Shown one piece after another: positions 16,063-24,428 of a stretch of 30,474 bases of DNA. Below the pieces are notes generated by a model, which was not told the origin of the DNA, searched no databases, and saw only the letters and a list, made by a program, of their open reading frames with translations. The DNA lies in assembly GCA_900539155.1 (NCBI GenBank), contig UQBE01000025.1, forward strand, positions 1 through 30,474, read 5' to 3'. Both the position numbers and the translations under genes were made by a program. Every line of letters starts with the position of its first letter. The first letter of the stretch is position 1. The DNA is from an uncultured Porphyromonas sp. GTDB lineage: Bacteria; Bacteroidota; Bacteroidia; Bacteroidales; Porphyromonadaceae.

Positions 16063-16481
16063 GTAGGGACGCACGAGAGTGTCTAGTCGGAGGGCGTCCG
16101 TCCCCGTCATCCCCCCCGTCGTCCTGTAGGGACGCACGGTCTGTGCGTCCGTTGTCGAACGACCGAGACTTCGTAGCCTGGACGCTGTAACCTTTAACGG
16201 AGACGGACGCTCAGACCGAGCGTCCCTACAGTAGTCGTCTCTGCATGCATCCCCATTCCCCCCACGTCGTCCTGTAGGGACGCACGGTCTGTGCGTCCGT
16301 TGTGTCAAAGGTTACAGCGTCGTGGTATTAACGGGGACGGACGCTCAGACCGAGCGTCCCTACAGGATTCAGTCACGGCTAGTGTCGTCAAGGTCGTTCG
16401 ACAACGGACGCCCTCCCGCTAGACACACCCGAGCGTCCCTACAGGATTCAGTCACGGCTAGATACTCTCGTGCGTCCCTAC
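16063..16481. repeat. REP-like repeat field on the right of the RAYT gene
   Basis: Forward heads at 16063 (long-loop variant with CGAGAGTGTCTAG), 16126 and 16274; reverse ends at 16229, 16363, 16442 and 16481. The final part (about 16364-16481) repeats the CAGTCACGGCTAG / ACAACGGACGCCCTCCCGC text seen at 1-190. Confidence 0.9.
16274..16363. repeat. 90-bp GTAG...CTAC cassette, linker type 1
   Basis: Forward hairpin (GCAC/GTGC stem), linker GTTGTGTCAAAGGTTACAGC and onward to ACGGGGAC, reverse hairpin (GCTC/GAGC stem), CTAC. By eye its reverse complement is identical over all 90 bp to 24656-24745. Confidence 0.88.
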
Positions 16482-16521
16482 ATTATCGTCACTCGTTGGG
16501 GCAAAGGGCGTTATGCGTCAC

Positions 16522-16719
16522 GGGACGAATGCGCAAATCCTTCCGCAGCAACGAAATGGCTGTCTCGCAATAGTCAAACGACATTTGCACAATAGTCAAA
16601 CGGGTATTCCTCGGAAGTGAAACGACGCTTGCGGAGAAGTGAAACGGTTTTTGCGCGGTGACGGGGTGGCTTTTGCGGAAATGTGAGGGAATTCTTGCGT
16701 AGGAGACGTTTTCTTTTGC
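16522..16719. repeat. Degenerate 22-bp phased tandem repeats
   Basis: About nine consecutive 22-base units with no gaps, starting at 16522, 16544, 16566, 16588, 16610, 16632, 16654, 16676 and 16698. The middle ones read CGCAATAGTCAAACGACATTTG-like (20 shown bases are enough to see the pattern: CG, four to six variable bases, AGTSAAACG, then a T-rich end TTG). Conservation is highest in units 3-6 and decays at both ends. Not coding (22 is not a multiple of three) and unrelated to the GTAG repeats. Confidence 0.8.
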
Positions 16720-16762
16720 TGGATGGAGGGGGGCGGAGGTGTGGTCAGATTGTTTTTTTTCT

Positions 16763-16770
16763 TACCTTTG
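16763..16770 (+). promoter_or_regulatory. Probable -7 element of the DUF4270-to-exporter operon
   Basis: TACCTTTG, preceded by a T-run, lies 89 bases before the DUF4270 start and 44 bases after the 22-bp repeats. No clear -33 TTTG at normal spacing. Confidence 0.5.
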
Positions 16771-16858
16771 GAGCTAGAATATGGTTTGAAGAGCGGAGTC
16801 GTGTCTCTCGATGATGGGACGGCACGATGCGTGAAGCTCTTACATCGACTCCTACAGC

Positions 16859-18289
16859 ATGAATCGGAATATACTACATACGCTGCGCACTGCCCTACTG
16901 CTTGCTCTGGTCGGCCTCTGGGGACTGACTTCTTGCAATGATGACTACTCCTCTCTCGGGGGGAGTCTGCGCCCTGAGCGAGACCTCGTGACGGCTCGTG
17001 GGGATTCGCTACGCTTTACCGCTGAGACGGTACTAATAGACTCTATCTATAGTCGTAGCGATATATCGCTCCTGGGACAAATTTCGGACCCTATCTTTGG
17101 GGACTTTGAGGCTTCTTATATTAGTCGCTTGCAGTGCGCCCCGGGTTTCACCTTTTCTTACCAGCCGCTAGAGAATCGTATCGACTCGGTGACTATCGAG
17201 CTGACCTATCTGAGTGCGGTGGGTGACACGACTACGTGGGGCAAAGCGCAAGTCTATGAGATTACACAGCCATTGCCTAAGAGTCGCTACTCGACCTCTG
17301 ACTTGACGCCCTACCTGCAGGGTGCTAAGCTCCTGGGTGAACTGACCTATCTGCCTTCAGATACGTCGGGGCGGCACAGCTTGGCTATGCGTGTGCCTAA
17401 CGAGCTGGGCGAGCGCTTCTTGAGAGCCTCTCGTGAGCATCCAGAGTGGTTTGCTACGCAGGAGGCGTTTGAGTCTCATCTGCTCCGAGGTCTCTACGTG
17501 ACCTCGACGACGGGTACGGGGCATATTCTCTCGGTTTACTCGACGGCGCTACGTATCTTCTACACCTTTGAGACGACTGAGAAGTCTTCGACGGGAGCGG
17601 ACTCGACGGTTTACAAGCCAGCTTGGGAGGTTTTTAGCAATAACAAGAGTCTCTACGCTCTGCACAGTCTGAGGCACTCACATCTAGAGGAGCTGCTACA
17701 GCCGTCGTCTGAAGGCCGGAGCTATATCAAGTCTCCCGCAGGAGTGGTGACGAAGCTCACCTGCACGAAGGAGGAGCTGAGTCGCTTACTTCACCAGTAT
17801 GAGCAGATGAGTGGCGATAAAAAGGACTTCGACTGGGTGATTAATGAGGCGAAGCTCCAAGTCTCTGCCGAGACGCCTAATGTGGATACGCGTCTGAATC
17901 CACCACCTCGTCTTCTCTTGATTCCGAAGGATAGTGTGTCGCACTTCTTCGCGAGTAGCATTACGAACCCACTCCTGGCTTCGAGTTCGTTCGTCTCGGG
18001 GAGCTTCAGTGTCTTGGAGCGTAACTACACCTTTAGCAATGTGAGCCATCTCATCGAGGCGCATATGCGACGCAATATGGTTACGGATGCTGATGGTTCG
18101 CATCGTGTGACGAGGGACTTGGAGTTTCTCCTGATACCAGTCGCTACGGAGGTCGCCTCGACGCCGGGCTCGGCAGGGCAGACGGTTGCCGTCATCAATC
18201 TGATGTATCCGTCGGCGGTACAGCTGCAGTGGGGTGCTACGGGCTTTAAGCTGGGTGTCATCGGGACCGGATTCTACAATAGACGCTAG
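16859..18289 (+). CDS. DUF4270 family lipoprotein
   Basis: 476 residues with a signal peptide and Cys26 in LTSCNDDYSSLG. The mature N-terminus followed by a DSIYS segment and LLGQISDPIFGDFEASY is characteristic of the Bacteroidetes DUF4270 family (PF14092), secreted or outer-membrane lipoproteins of unknown function. Other family-like stretches are SVTIELTY and, at the end, INLMYPSAVQLQWG. It opens a + strand run; the next gene begins 11 bases after its stop. The frame starting at 16723 upstream is not used, as the lipoprotein signal begins at 16859. I do not know its function; linkage to a nucleoside symporter may only reflect cotranscription. Confidence 0.85.
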   Translation: MNRNILHTLRTALLLALVGLWGLTSCNDDYSSLGGSLRPERDLVTARGDSLRFTAETVLIDSIYSRSDISLLGQISDPIFGDFEASYISRLQCAPGFTFSYQPLENRIDSVTIELTYLSAVGDTTTWGKAQVYEITQPLPKSRYSTSDLTPYLQGAKLLGELTYLPSDTSGRHSLAMRVPNELGERFLRASREHPEWFATQEAFESHLLRGLYVTSTTGTGHILSVYSTALRIFYTFETTEKSSTGADSTVYKPAWEVFSNNKSLYALHSLRHSHLEELLQPSSEGRSYIKSPAGVVTKLTCTKEELSRLLHQYEQMSGDKKDFDWVINEAKLQVSAETPNVDTRLNPPPRLLLIPKDSVSHFFASSITNPLLASSSFVSGSFSVLERNYTFSNVSHLIEAHMRRNMVTDADGSHRVTRDLEFLLIPVATEVASTPGSAGQTVAVINLMYPSAVQLQWGATGFKLGVIGTGFYNRR

Positions 18290-18300
18290 ACGGATAGGCT

Positions 18301-19575
18301 ATGACAAAGGAAAAGAATGTGATTAAGACGAAGCTGATTGTGATGAACTTCCTCCAGTTCTTCATCTGGGGGGCGTGGCTTATCTCGATGGGTCGCTACA
18401 TGACCTACGTAATGCATTATGATCCGATGGAGGTCGGTGGACTCTTTGCTACGGCGGGCTTTGCAGCTATGATTACGCCTGCGCTGACGGGTATCATCGC
18501 TGACCGCTGGATAGGTGCGGAGCGACTACTATCTATCTGTCATCTGCTGACGGGTGTCTGCCTGATTGCTGTGGGCTTCCTGCCTGTCGGGACGCCTTTT
18601 GCGACGGTGTGGCTGGTTATCTTTGGGGTCAACCTCTTCTATATGCCGACGTTATCTCTCTCGAACACGGTCGCCTATCATGCTCTCGGTACGGTGCAGG
18701 CGGACATTGTCAAGGAGTTTCCGCCCATACGCGTTTGGGGTACGATAGGTTTCATCGTGGCTATGTGGTTGGTCAACTTGCTCGGCTGGATGGATAGTCC
18801 GATGCAGTTTCACCTAGGAGCTATCGCAGCTATAGCGCTGGCTATCTACGCCTGGACGCTGCCGGCGGTGCCACACGGAGTACAGAAAGCTGAGGGGGGG
18901 CGTCGCTCTATCATCTCTATGCTGGGGCTGGATGCTCTGGTACTCTTTAAGAATAGGCAGATGGCCATTTTCTTTGTCTTCTGCATGCTCCTGGGTGCAG
19001 CGCTCCAGATTACCAATGCTTACGGTAATACTTATCTGAATAGCTTCGGCGAAGTGTCGGAGTATGCTAATAGCTTTGCGGTTAGGAACCCTAATATCTT
19101 GCTGTCGCTCTCCCAGATTTCGGAGACGCTCTTCATCCTAGCGATTCCGTTCTTCCTGAAGCGTTTGGGCATCAAGGGGGTGATGACGATGAGCTTCGCT
19201 GCGTGGTTCCTGCGCTTCGGGCTCTTCGGTCTAGGCGATCCAGGGATGCCTGGGGTCATAGCTCTGGTGCTCTCGATGGTGGTGTACGGTATGGCGTTTG
19301 ACTTCTTCAATATCTCGGGCTCGATGTTTGTCGACCAGTCTGTCTCGCCATCAATGCGTGCGAGCGCTCAGGGGCTCTTCCTCCTGATGACGAATGGACT
19401 AGGTGTCGTGATTGGTTCGCTAGGCGCGGGCTGGGTGGTCAAGCACTTTACGGTAGCAGGTGTGACCGAGTGGACCACCGTCTGGTACATCTTCGCAGGC
19501 TACGCCCTAGTGACGGGTCTGCTCTTCTGGCTGCTCTTCCATCCCAAGCAGGTTGCTACGGCACAGGAGTCCTGA
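18301..19575 (+). CDS. Nucleoside:H+ symporter (NupG/XapB-type MFS)
   Basis: 424 residues, about twelve hydrophobic segments. The first helix NFLQFFIWGAWLISMGRYM, the GLFATAGFAAMITPALTGIIADRW loop region and the RVWGTIGFI block are typical of the nucleoside symporter family (PF03825), inner-membrane carriers that import nucleosides with protons. Length matches (NupG is about 418). The central segment between helices 6 and 7 carries LFKNRQMAIFF, also usual. It lies 11 bases after the DUF4270 gene and 42 bases before mlaE, suggesting one transcript. Substrate preference (purine, pyrimidine or xanthosine) cannot be read from sequence. Confidence 0.88.
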   Translation: MTKEKNVIKTKLIVMNFLQFFIWGAWLISMGRYMTYVMHYDPMEVGGLFATAGFAAMITPALTGIIADRWIGAERLLSICHLLTGVCLIAVGFLPVGTPFATVWLVIFGVNLFYMPTLSLSNTVAYHALGTVQADIVKEFPPIRVWGTIGFIVAMWLVNLLGWMDSPMQFHLGAIAAIALAIYAWTLPAVPHGVQKAEGGRRSIISMLGLDALVLFKNRQMAIFFVFCMLLGAALQITNAYGNTYLNSFGEVSEYANSFAVRNPNILLSLSQISETLFILAIPFFLKRLGIKGVMTMSFAAWFLRFGLFGLGDPGMPGVIALVLSMVVYGMAFDFFNISGSMFVDQSVSPSMRASAQGLFLLMTNGLGVVIGSLGAGWVVKHFTVAGVTEWTTVWYIFAGYALVTGLLFWLLFHPKQVATAQES

Positions 19576-19617
19576 TAGATGGGCGTGGTAGTAGGGACCT
19601 TCGGATAGCGGTAAGCT

Positions 19618-20373
19618 ATGGCTAAACTAATCGGCAATGCACTCAGCGTCATGGGGGAGTACACGCTCCTGATGGCGCAAGTCTTCAGACGACCTAAGAA
19701 GTGGGGTATCTTCTTCAAGCAGCTGATACGAGAGATTGCCAAGTATGGGCTCGACTCGATATGGATTGTGGTAATCATCAGCTTTTTCATCGGCACGGTC
19801 ATCACGATACAACTCTCGATTAATATGAGCTCTCCACTGATTCCGCGCTTTACTATCGGATATGCAAGTCGGGAAATCATGTTTCTCGAGTTCTCCTCCT
19901 CGATTATGTGTCTCATCCTAGCGGGTAAGGTGGGCTCGAGCATCGCCTCGGAGCTGGCGACGATGCGCGTGACGGAGCAGATAGATGCGATGGAAATCAT
20001 GGGTGTCAACTCGGCGAACTTCCTCATCCTCCCTAAAATCCTCGGGTTGATGCTCTTCATCCCAGTGCTTAGTGTGATTAGTATGGCGACAGGTCTCGTA
20101 GGAGGCTATCTGGCGACCTTCTTCATCCCGTCGATTACTCCCTCGGATTATGAAATGGGTCTGCAGACCTTCTTCGTCCCTCGGAACATCTTCTACTCCA
20201 TCATCAAGTCACTCGTCTACGCCTTCGTCATATCTTCGGGCGCCAGTTACTTCGGATATACGGTCAAAGGGGGAGCTCTCGGCGTGGGACGCGCCAGTAC
20301 CAATGCGGTGGTATCGAGCTGTGTGCTAATCCTTCTGGCCGACGTCGTTCTCACTAGTCTATTGTTTATGTAA
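19618..20373 (+). CDS. mlaE: MlaE-type ABC transporter permease
   Basis: 251 residues, inner-membrane permease of the MCE/Mla phospholipid transport type. Diagnostic stretches: FIGTVITIQLSI, the REIMFLEFSSSIMCLILAGKVGSSIASELATMRVTEQIDAMEIMGVN region (split: the ELATMRVTEQIDA helix is the family signature), and the closing GRASTNAVVSSCVLILLADVVLT. Four bases separate it from the ATPase gene mlaF. Mla/MCE systems move phospholipids between the membranes with help of a periplasmic MCE protein (MlaD); none is encoded next door, and the following gene is an HlyD-type lipoprotein of a different exporter. The name is by family; the lipid direction is not known here. Confidence 0.88.
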   Translation: MAKLIGNALSVMGEYTLLMAQVFRRPKKWGIFFKQLIREIAKYGLDSIWIVVIISFFIGTVITIQLSINMSSPLIPRFTIGYASREIMFLEFSSSIMCLILAGKVGSSIASELATMRVTEQIDAMEIMGVNSANFLILPKILGLMLFIPVLSVISMATGLVGGYLATFFIPSITPSDYEMGLQTFFVPRNIFYSIIKSLVYAFVISSGASYFGYTVKGGALGVGRASTNAVVSSCVLILLADVVLTSLLFM

Positions 20374-20377
20374 TACT

Positions 20378-21121
20378 ATGACAGCGGGGCAAGGAACTAA
20401 GGTCATCGAAGTGAGAGGACTCTGCAAGGAGTTTGACGGCAAAGTGGTACTAGACCACATTAATGCCTCATTCAAGCCGGGCAGTATCAGCTGCATCATC
20501 GGACGTAGTGGTGCAGGCAAGACGGTGATGCTCAAGAGTCTCATAGGACTTATTCGGCCCACGTCGGGCGATATCCTCTTCGACGGTCACAATATGATGC
20601 TCTTATCTAAGGAGGAGCTCAAGCGACTACGACAAGTGACGGGCGTACTCTTCCAGGGGTCGGCGCTCTTCGATAGCATGACGGTTCTGGAGAATGTCCT
20701 CTTCCCATTGCAGCTTTTCTCCAAGCTATCGCCACGAGAGCGCAAAGCACACGCGATGGCTCTCCTGGACCGTGTAGGACTAGAGGGTGCTCATCGGAAG
20801 TTTCCCTCAGAGATTAGCGGAGGTATGATGAAGCGTGTCGCCATCGCTCGTGCCGTGGCGCTCAATCCGCATTACCTCTTTTGCGATGAGCCTAACTCGG
20901 GGCTGGATCCCACCACCTCGGCATCCATAGACAAGCTCCTCAAAGAGCTCACCGAGGAGTACCAAATCACGACGGTTATCAACACGCACGACATGAACTC
21001 CATCAAGACCATCGCCGACCACATCCTCTATTTAGACAGAGGGCAAGTTGCCTGGCAGGGCTCCCGTGAGGAGCTCCGTGGCGAGATACCCCTCTCTCTC
21101 AAGAACTTTCTTTACCTTTGA
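20378..21121 (+). CDS. mlaF: MlaF-type ABC transporter ATP-binding protein
   Basis: 247 residues. Walker A GRSGAGKT at 42-49, signature ISGGM at 146-150, Walker B YLFCDEP at 166-172, followed by NSGLDPTTS, which is typical of MlaF/Ttg2A ATPases rather than generic exporters. It would pair with the MlaE permease encoded 4 bases upstream on the cytoplasmic face of the inner membrane. The next start codon is 34 bases beyond its stop. Confidence 0.9.
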   Translation: MTAGQGTKVIEVRGLCKEFDGKVVLDHINASFKPGSISCIIGRSGAGKTVMLKSLIGLIRPTSGDILFDGHNMMLLSKEELKRLRQVTGVLFQGSALFDSMTVLENVLFPLQLFSKLSPRERKAHAMALLDRVGLEGAHRKFPSEISGGMMKRVAIARAVALNPHYLFCDEPNSGLDPTTSASIDKLLKELTEEYQITTVINTHDMNSIKTIADHILYLDRGQVAWQGSREELRGEIPLSLKNFLYL

Positions 21122-21155
21122 CTCCTCCCCATCCTTTTACTCTTTGGCAAATAAG

Positions 21156-22070
21156 ATGACACAAGCTAAGCGACATACAGTTTACCTCTCTCTCCTCATC
21201 CTCCTATTCGCGTGGGGGTGCAAGAACAAAGATGACGAATACTCCGCCCAAGGTATCTTTGAGGCGGAGGAGATAGTTGTCTCGGCCGTCACCTCGGGTG
21301 AGCTACTGCGCTTAGACATCTCTGAGGGAGACCAGCTAGAGGAGGGACAGGTCGTAGGACTTATCGACACCACCTTCCTCGCACTTCAGAAGGACCTCGT
21401 CGACACACAGCAAGCGACAATCGACGCTGCCGGACAAATCAACGCCACCACGCAGGTCGCTCCGCTAGAGGCGCAGCTCAAAGCGCTCCAGAAGGAGCGA
21501 GACCGCTACGCTCCACTCGTGGCTCGTGGTGTCATGGCTCAGCGTACACTGGACGAGATTGACGCTAAAATATCAGCCGTCCAGGGGCAGATAGCAGCAG
21601 CCCGTGCTACAATAGGACAGCAAAACCGCTCCACCTCTGGTAGCGGTGACGCCCTCACCATCCAGGAGAGTCAGGTGAACCAAATGATATCCCGTAGCTT
21701 CATCAAGGCGCCTATCTCGGGAACAGTGCTCACCGTGTACCTCCATCAGGGCGAGCTAGCTGGGCAAGGCATGCCACTCTTCCGCCTAGCGAACCTCAAG
21801 CAGATGTATCTGCGCGCTTACGTCACCGCAGAGCAGCTCCAGCAGGTCACCCTCGGGAAGCAAGTTTCCGTCTATAGTGATATGGGCGAAGATGAGGCGC
21901 AAGCCTACACAGGCGAAGTGGTATGGATATCCGACCGAGCTGAGTTTACCCCCAAGAACATCCAGACGCCCGACGCCCGCGCCTCCCTCATCTATGCCAT
22001 CAAGGTGCGCGTCCCCAACGACGGCAAGCTTCGCATCGGGCAGTACGGTCGTGTGCTACTAGACCAGTAA
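21156..22070 (+). CDS. HlyD/YbhG-like periplasmic adaptor lipoprotein
   Basis: 304 residues from the ATG at 21156; a longer frame from 21048 overlaps mlaF and lacks a signal before residue 37, so it is rejected. Signal peptide with Cys22 (FAWGC). A biotinyl-lipoyl-like half (AEEIVVSAVTSGELLRLDISEGDQLEEGQVVGLID region), an alpha-helical hairpin (about 75-165, KALQKERDRYAPLVARG) and a returning IKAPISGTVL strand define a membrane-fusion adaptor. It precedes two ABC ATPase genes, the arrangement of the YbhGFSR-type ABC-2 exporters, in which the adaptor links the inner-membrane pump to an outer channel. Substrate unknown. Confidence 0.88.
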   Translation: MTQAKRHTVYLSLLILLFAWGCKNKDDEYSAQGIFEAEEIVVSAVTSGELLRLDISEGDQLEEGQVVGLIDTTFLALQKDLVDTQQATIDAAGQINATTQVAPLEAQLKALQKERDRYAPLVARGVMAQRTLDEIDAKISAVQGQIAAARATIGQQNRSTSGSGDALTIQESQVNQMISRSFIKAPISGTVLTVYLHQGELAGQGMPLFRLANLKQMYLRAYVTAEQLQQVTLGKQVSVYSDMGEDEAQAYTGEVVWISDRAEFTPKNIQTPDARASLIYAIKVRVPNDGKLRIGQYGRVLLDQ

Positions 22071-22080
22071 TTGTAGACTT

Positions 22081-23028
22081 ATGCCTTTAGAGCGAGCGAC
22101 CCAACCGGCAGTATCTTGTCAGGGCGTATGCAAGAGCTTTGGCAAGACCGTTGCGCTCCAGGGTATCAATCTCGACGTCCGTGAGGGCGAGTTACTAGGA
22201 ATCATCGGACCCGATGGTGCTGGCAAGACAACCCTCATACGCATCATCGCCACGCTCCTTGACCCCGACGCTGGGTCCGCCACCGTCTTAGGTCACGACG
22301 TCAAGCGCGACTACCGTCCGCTACGTCACCAGATTGGCTACATGCCAGGGCGCTTCTCCCTCTACCAGGACCTCACCGTACGGGAGAACCTCGAGTTCTT
22401 CGCTACCGTTTATAAGACAACCGTCGAGGAAAACTACCACCTCATCGAGGACATCTATAAGATGCTGCTCCCCTTCGAAAAGCGTCCCGCTGGCAAGCTC
22501 TCCGGTGGTATGAAGCAAAAGCTCGCTCTCTCCTGCGCCCTCATCCACAAGCCTCGTCTCCTCCTCCTCGATGAGCCGACCACTGGTGTCGACCCCGTCT
22601 CACGGCGTGAGTTCTGGCAGATGCTCTCCAAGCTACGTGAGCAGGGCGAGATTACTATGATTGTCAGCACACCTTACATGGACGAGGCGGTGCTATGTGA
22701 CCAAGTAGCTCTGATGAAAGACGGACAAATCCTCTCCATCGATACACCCGACGGGCTAGTCTCGCAAATGGACCGTGCGCTTTGGTCCGCCACCGCAGAG
22801 GATATGGGAGATCTACTCCTCAAGCTACGCAGTCTCCAGGGTGTGCTCAGCAGCTTTGCCTTTGGCGAGGCGCACCACTTCACCTTTGACGAGCGACGCA
22901 TCACGCCCGAGGAGATTCACACGCGCCTCCTGGAGCAGGGCGTCCGGGGGCTAGACATTCGCAAGATACCCCCCTCCATCGAGGACTACTTCCTTATGAT
23001 ATCACAAGACAAAACCTCAGACGCCTAG
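22081..23028 (+). CDS. ABC-2 type exporter ATPase (YbhF N-half-like)
   Basis: 315 residues. Walker A GPDGAGKT at 43-50 has Asp where most have Asn or Ser, as in the first half of YbhF. Signature LSGGM at 140-144, Walker B LLLLDEP at 160-166, D-loop GVDPVSRREFW. A C-terminal extension of about 80 residues (DMGDLLLKLRSL onward) follows the ATPase core. Ten bases after the adaptor gene and six bases before a second ATPase gene. In enteric bacteria the two halves are fused in one protein; here they are separate genes. Expected permease partners are not encoded next to it. Confidence 0.88.
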   Translation: MPLERATQPAVSCQGVCKSFGKTVALQGINLDVREGELLGIIGPDGAGKTTLIRIIATLLDPDAGSATVLGHDVKRDYRPLRHQIGYMPGRFSLYQDLTVRENLEFFATVYKTTVEENYHLIEDIYKMLLPFEKRPAGKLSGGMKQKLALSCALIHKPRLLLLDEPTTGVDPVSRREFWQMLSKLREQGEITMIVSTPYMDEAVLCDQVALMKDGQILSIDTPDGLVSQMDRALWSATAEDMGDLLLKLRSLQGVLSSFAFGEAHHFTFDERRITPEEIHTRLLEQGVRGLDIRKIPPSIEDYFLMISQDKTSDA

Positions 23029-23034
23029 CCCATC

Positions 23035-23781
23035 ATGCCATCCACCGAGTACAGCATACTGGCCGACAAGCTGACGAAACGCTTCGGAGACTTCACAGCC
23101 GTCGACTCCATCTCTTTCGATGTTTTGCCAGGCGAGGTCTTCGGCTTCCTCGGAGCTAACGGAGCGGGCAAAAGCACTGCCATACGTATGCTCACAGGAC
23201 TGCTCAAGCCCACCTCAGGCTATGCCGAGGTCGCGGGCTACGACGTACGCAAAGAGTCCGAGCGCATCAAGCGGGAGATAGGCTATATGAGCCAGAAGTT
23301 CTCACTCTATGACTACCTCACGGTCGAGGAGAACATATTCCTCTACGGACGCATCTACGGCCTCTCACGGCGCATCATACAGAGTCGTATGGAAAGACTG
23401 CTAGAGGAGCTCAACTTCTACGACCAGCGCAAGCTACGTGTGGGCAGCCTCCCCCTCGGGTGGAAGCAGAAGTTAGCCTTTTCGGTCGCCATCTTTCACC
23501 GGCCCAAGATAGTTTTCCTCGATGAGCCTACGGGAGGCGTAGACCCCGTAGCGCGACGACGCTTCTGGGAGCTCATCTACAATGCGGCCGCCGAAGGCAT
23601 CACAGTCTTCGTCACCACTCACTATATGGACGAGTCGGAGTACTGCGACCGCATCTCCATTATGGTAGATGGTCAGATTAGAGCCCTAGATACCCCACGA
23701 GCCTTGAAGAGACAATTTGACTGCGACTCGATGGATGAGGTCTTCTACCAGTTAGCCCGCGGTGCTAAGCGGTCTGAGTAG
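23035..23781 (+). CDS. ABC-2 type exporter ATPase (YbhF C-half-like)
   Basis: 248 residues. Walker A GANGAGKS at 40-47, a degenerate signature LPLGW at 139-143 in place of LSGGQ (as in the second half of YbhF), Walker B IVFLDEP at 159-165 and GGVDPVARRRFW. It would form a heterodimer with the preceding ATPase, each supplying different motifs. The run ends here: no permease follows, only a 145-base gap and an Hsp20 gene. Confidence 0.88.
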   Translation: MPSTEYSILADKLTKRFGDFTAVDSISFDVLPGEVFGFLGANGAGKSTAIRMLTGLLKPTSGYAEVAGYDVRKESERIKREIGYMSQKFSLYDYLTVEENIFLYGRIYGLSRRIIQSRMERLLEELNFYDQRKLRVGSLPLGWKQKLAFSVAIFHRPKIVFLDEPTGGVDPVARRRFWELIYNAAAEGITVFVTTHYMDESEYCDRISIMVDGQIRALDTPRALKRQFDCDSMDEVFYQLARGAKRSE

Positions 23782-23853
23782 CGTCTGCTCTTTCCCACTT
23801 GCGACAAATTGTCTCACCAACGAGCTGTTGGCTTACCCTTTGCTAGATAGTTA

Positions 23854-23887
23854 GTGCAGGTCACCCGAGAGATGGGAGCCCCTGCAC
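23854..23887 (+). other. Hairpin upstream of Hsp20
   Basis: GTGCAGG (23854-23860) pairs with CCTGCAC (23881-23887), with CCC/GGG pairing inside, 39 bases before the start codon. A short palindrome, GACAAATTGTC, lies farther upstream at 23803-23813, and TACCCTTTG at 23834-23842 is a one-base-longer version of the -7 box. Confidence 0.4.
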
Positions 23888-23926
23888 AGAGTAAGTACAC
23901 AAACACCTAATAAAATCAATACTACT

Positions 23927-24361
23927 ATGACACTATCAAGAAGAGACAACAACTGGATGCCAGCCCTTTGGAGTGACCTACTGGACAATAACTGGATGAT
24001 ACGCCCGAATGCGACCGCTCCTGCTATCAACGTACTAGAGACTCCCGACGAATTTCGGGTAGAGCTAGCAGCTCCTGGTATGAAGCGTGAGGACTTCAAC
24101 ATCGAGATTAATGAGGAGCATGACCTAGTCATCTCCATGGAGCGCCATCACGAGGAGGAGCAGCCACAGGACAAGGAGCAGAGCCGCTACCTACGTCGCG
24201 AGTTCTCCTACAGCAAGTTCGAGCAGACCCTCATCCTGCCGGACAATGTGGACGAGGAGAAAATCCAGGCACGTATGGCCGACGGCGTCCTCACCCTCTC
24301 GATTCCTAAGATTAGCGAAGAGGATCAGCAGAAAGCTCGTCGCACCATCGCTATCGAGTAG
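23927..24361 (+). CDS. Small heat shock protein, Hsp20/alpha-crystallin family
   Basis: 144 residues. An ATP-independent cytoplasmic chaperone that holds unfolding proteins. The alpha-crystallin domain runs from about APAINVLET (31) to LTLSIPK (124), including VELAAPGMKREDFNIEI and the A-x-x-x-G-V-L motif (ARMADGVL). The C-terminal I-x-I anchor is present as I141-A-I143. Its length is usual for bacterial class-A members. It is monocistronic by position: 145 bases after the exporter ATPase and followed by a hairpin at 24429-24464. The leader carries a hairpin and a short palindrome that could matter for heat control, but no ROSE or FourU element is obvious. Confidence 0.93.
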   Translation: MTLSRRDNNWMPALWSDLLDNNWMIRPNATAPAINVLETPDEFRVELAAPGMKREDFNIEINEEHDLVISMERHHEEEQPQDKEQSRYLRREFSYSKFEQTLILPDNVDEEKIQARMADGVLTLSIPKISEEDQQKARRTIAIE

Positions 24362-24428
24362 CAGCGCGACAGCCCCACTAGATGAGCGCAGCCACGCACT
24401 CATCACACCATAAAAGTCTAACACACCT

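Noticed and set aside
16522..16719. Iteron-type replication origin
   Set aside because: No replication initiator gene, DnaA boxes or A/T-rich unwinding element are evident beside the 22-bp repeats.
21048..21155. In-frame 36-codon extension of the HlyD-like gene
   Set aside because: It overlaps the end of mlaF and puts the signal peptide in the interior of the protein.
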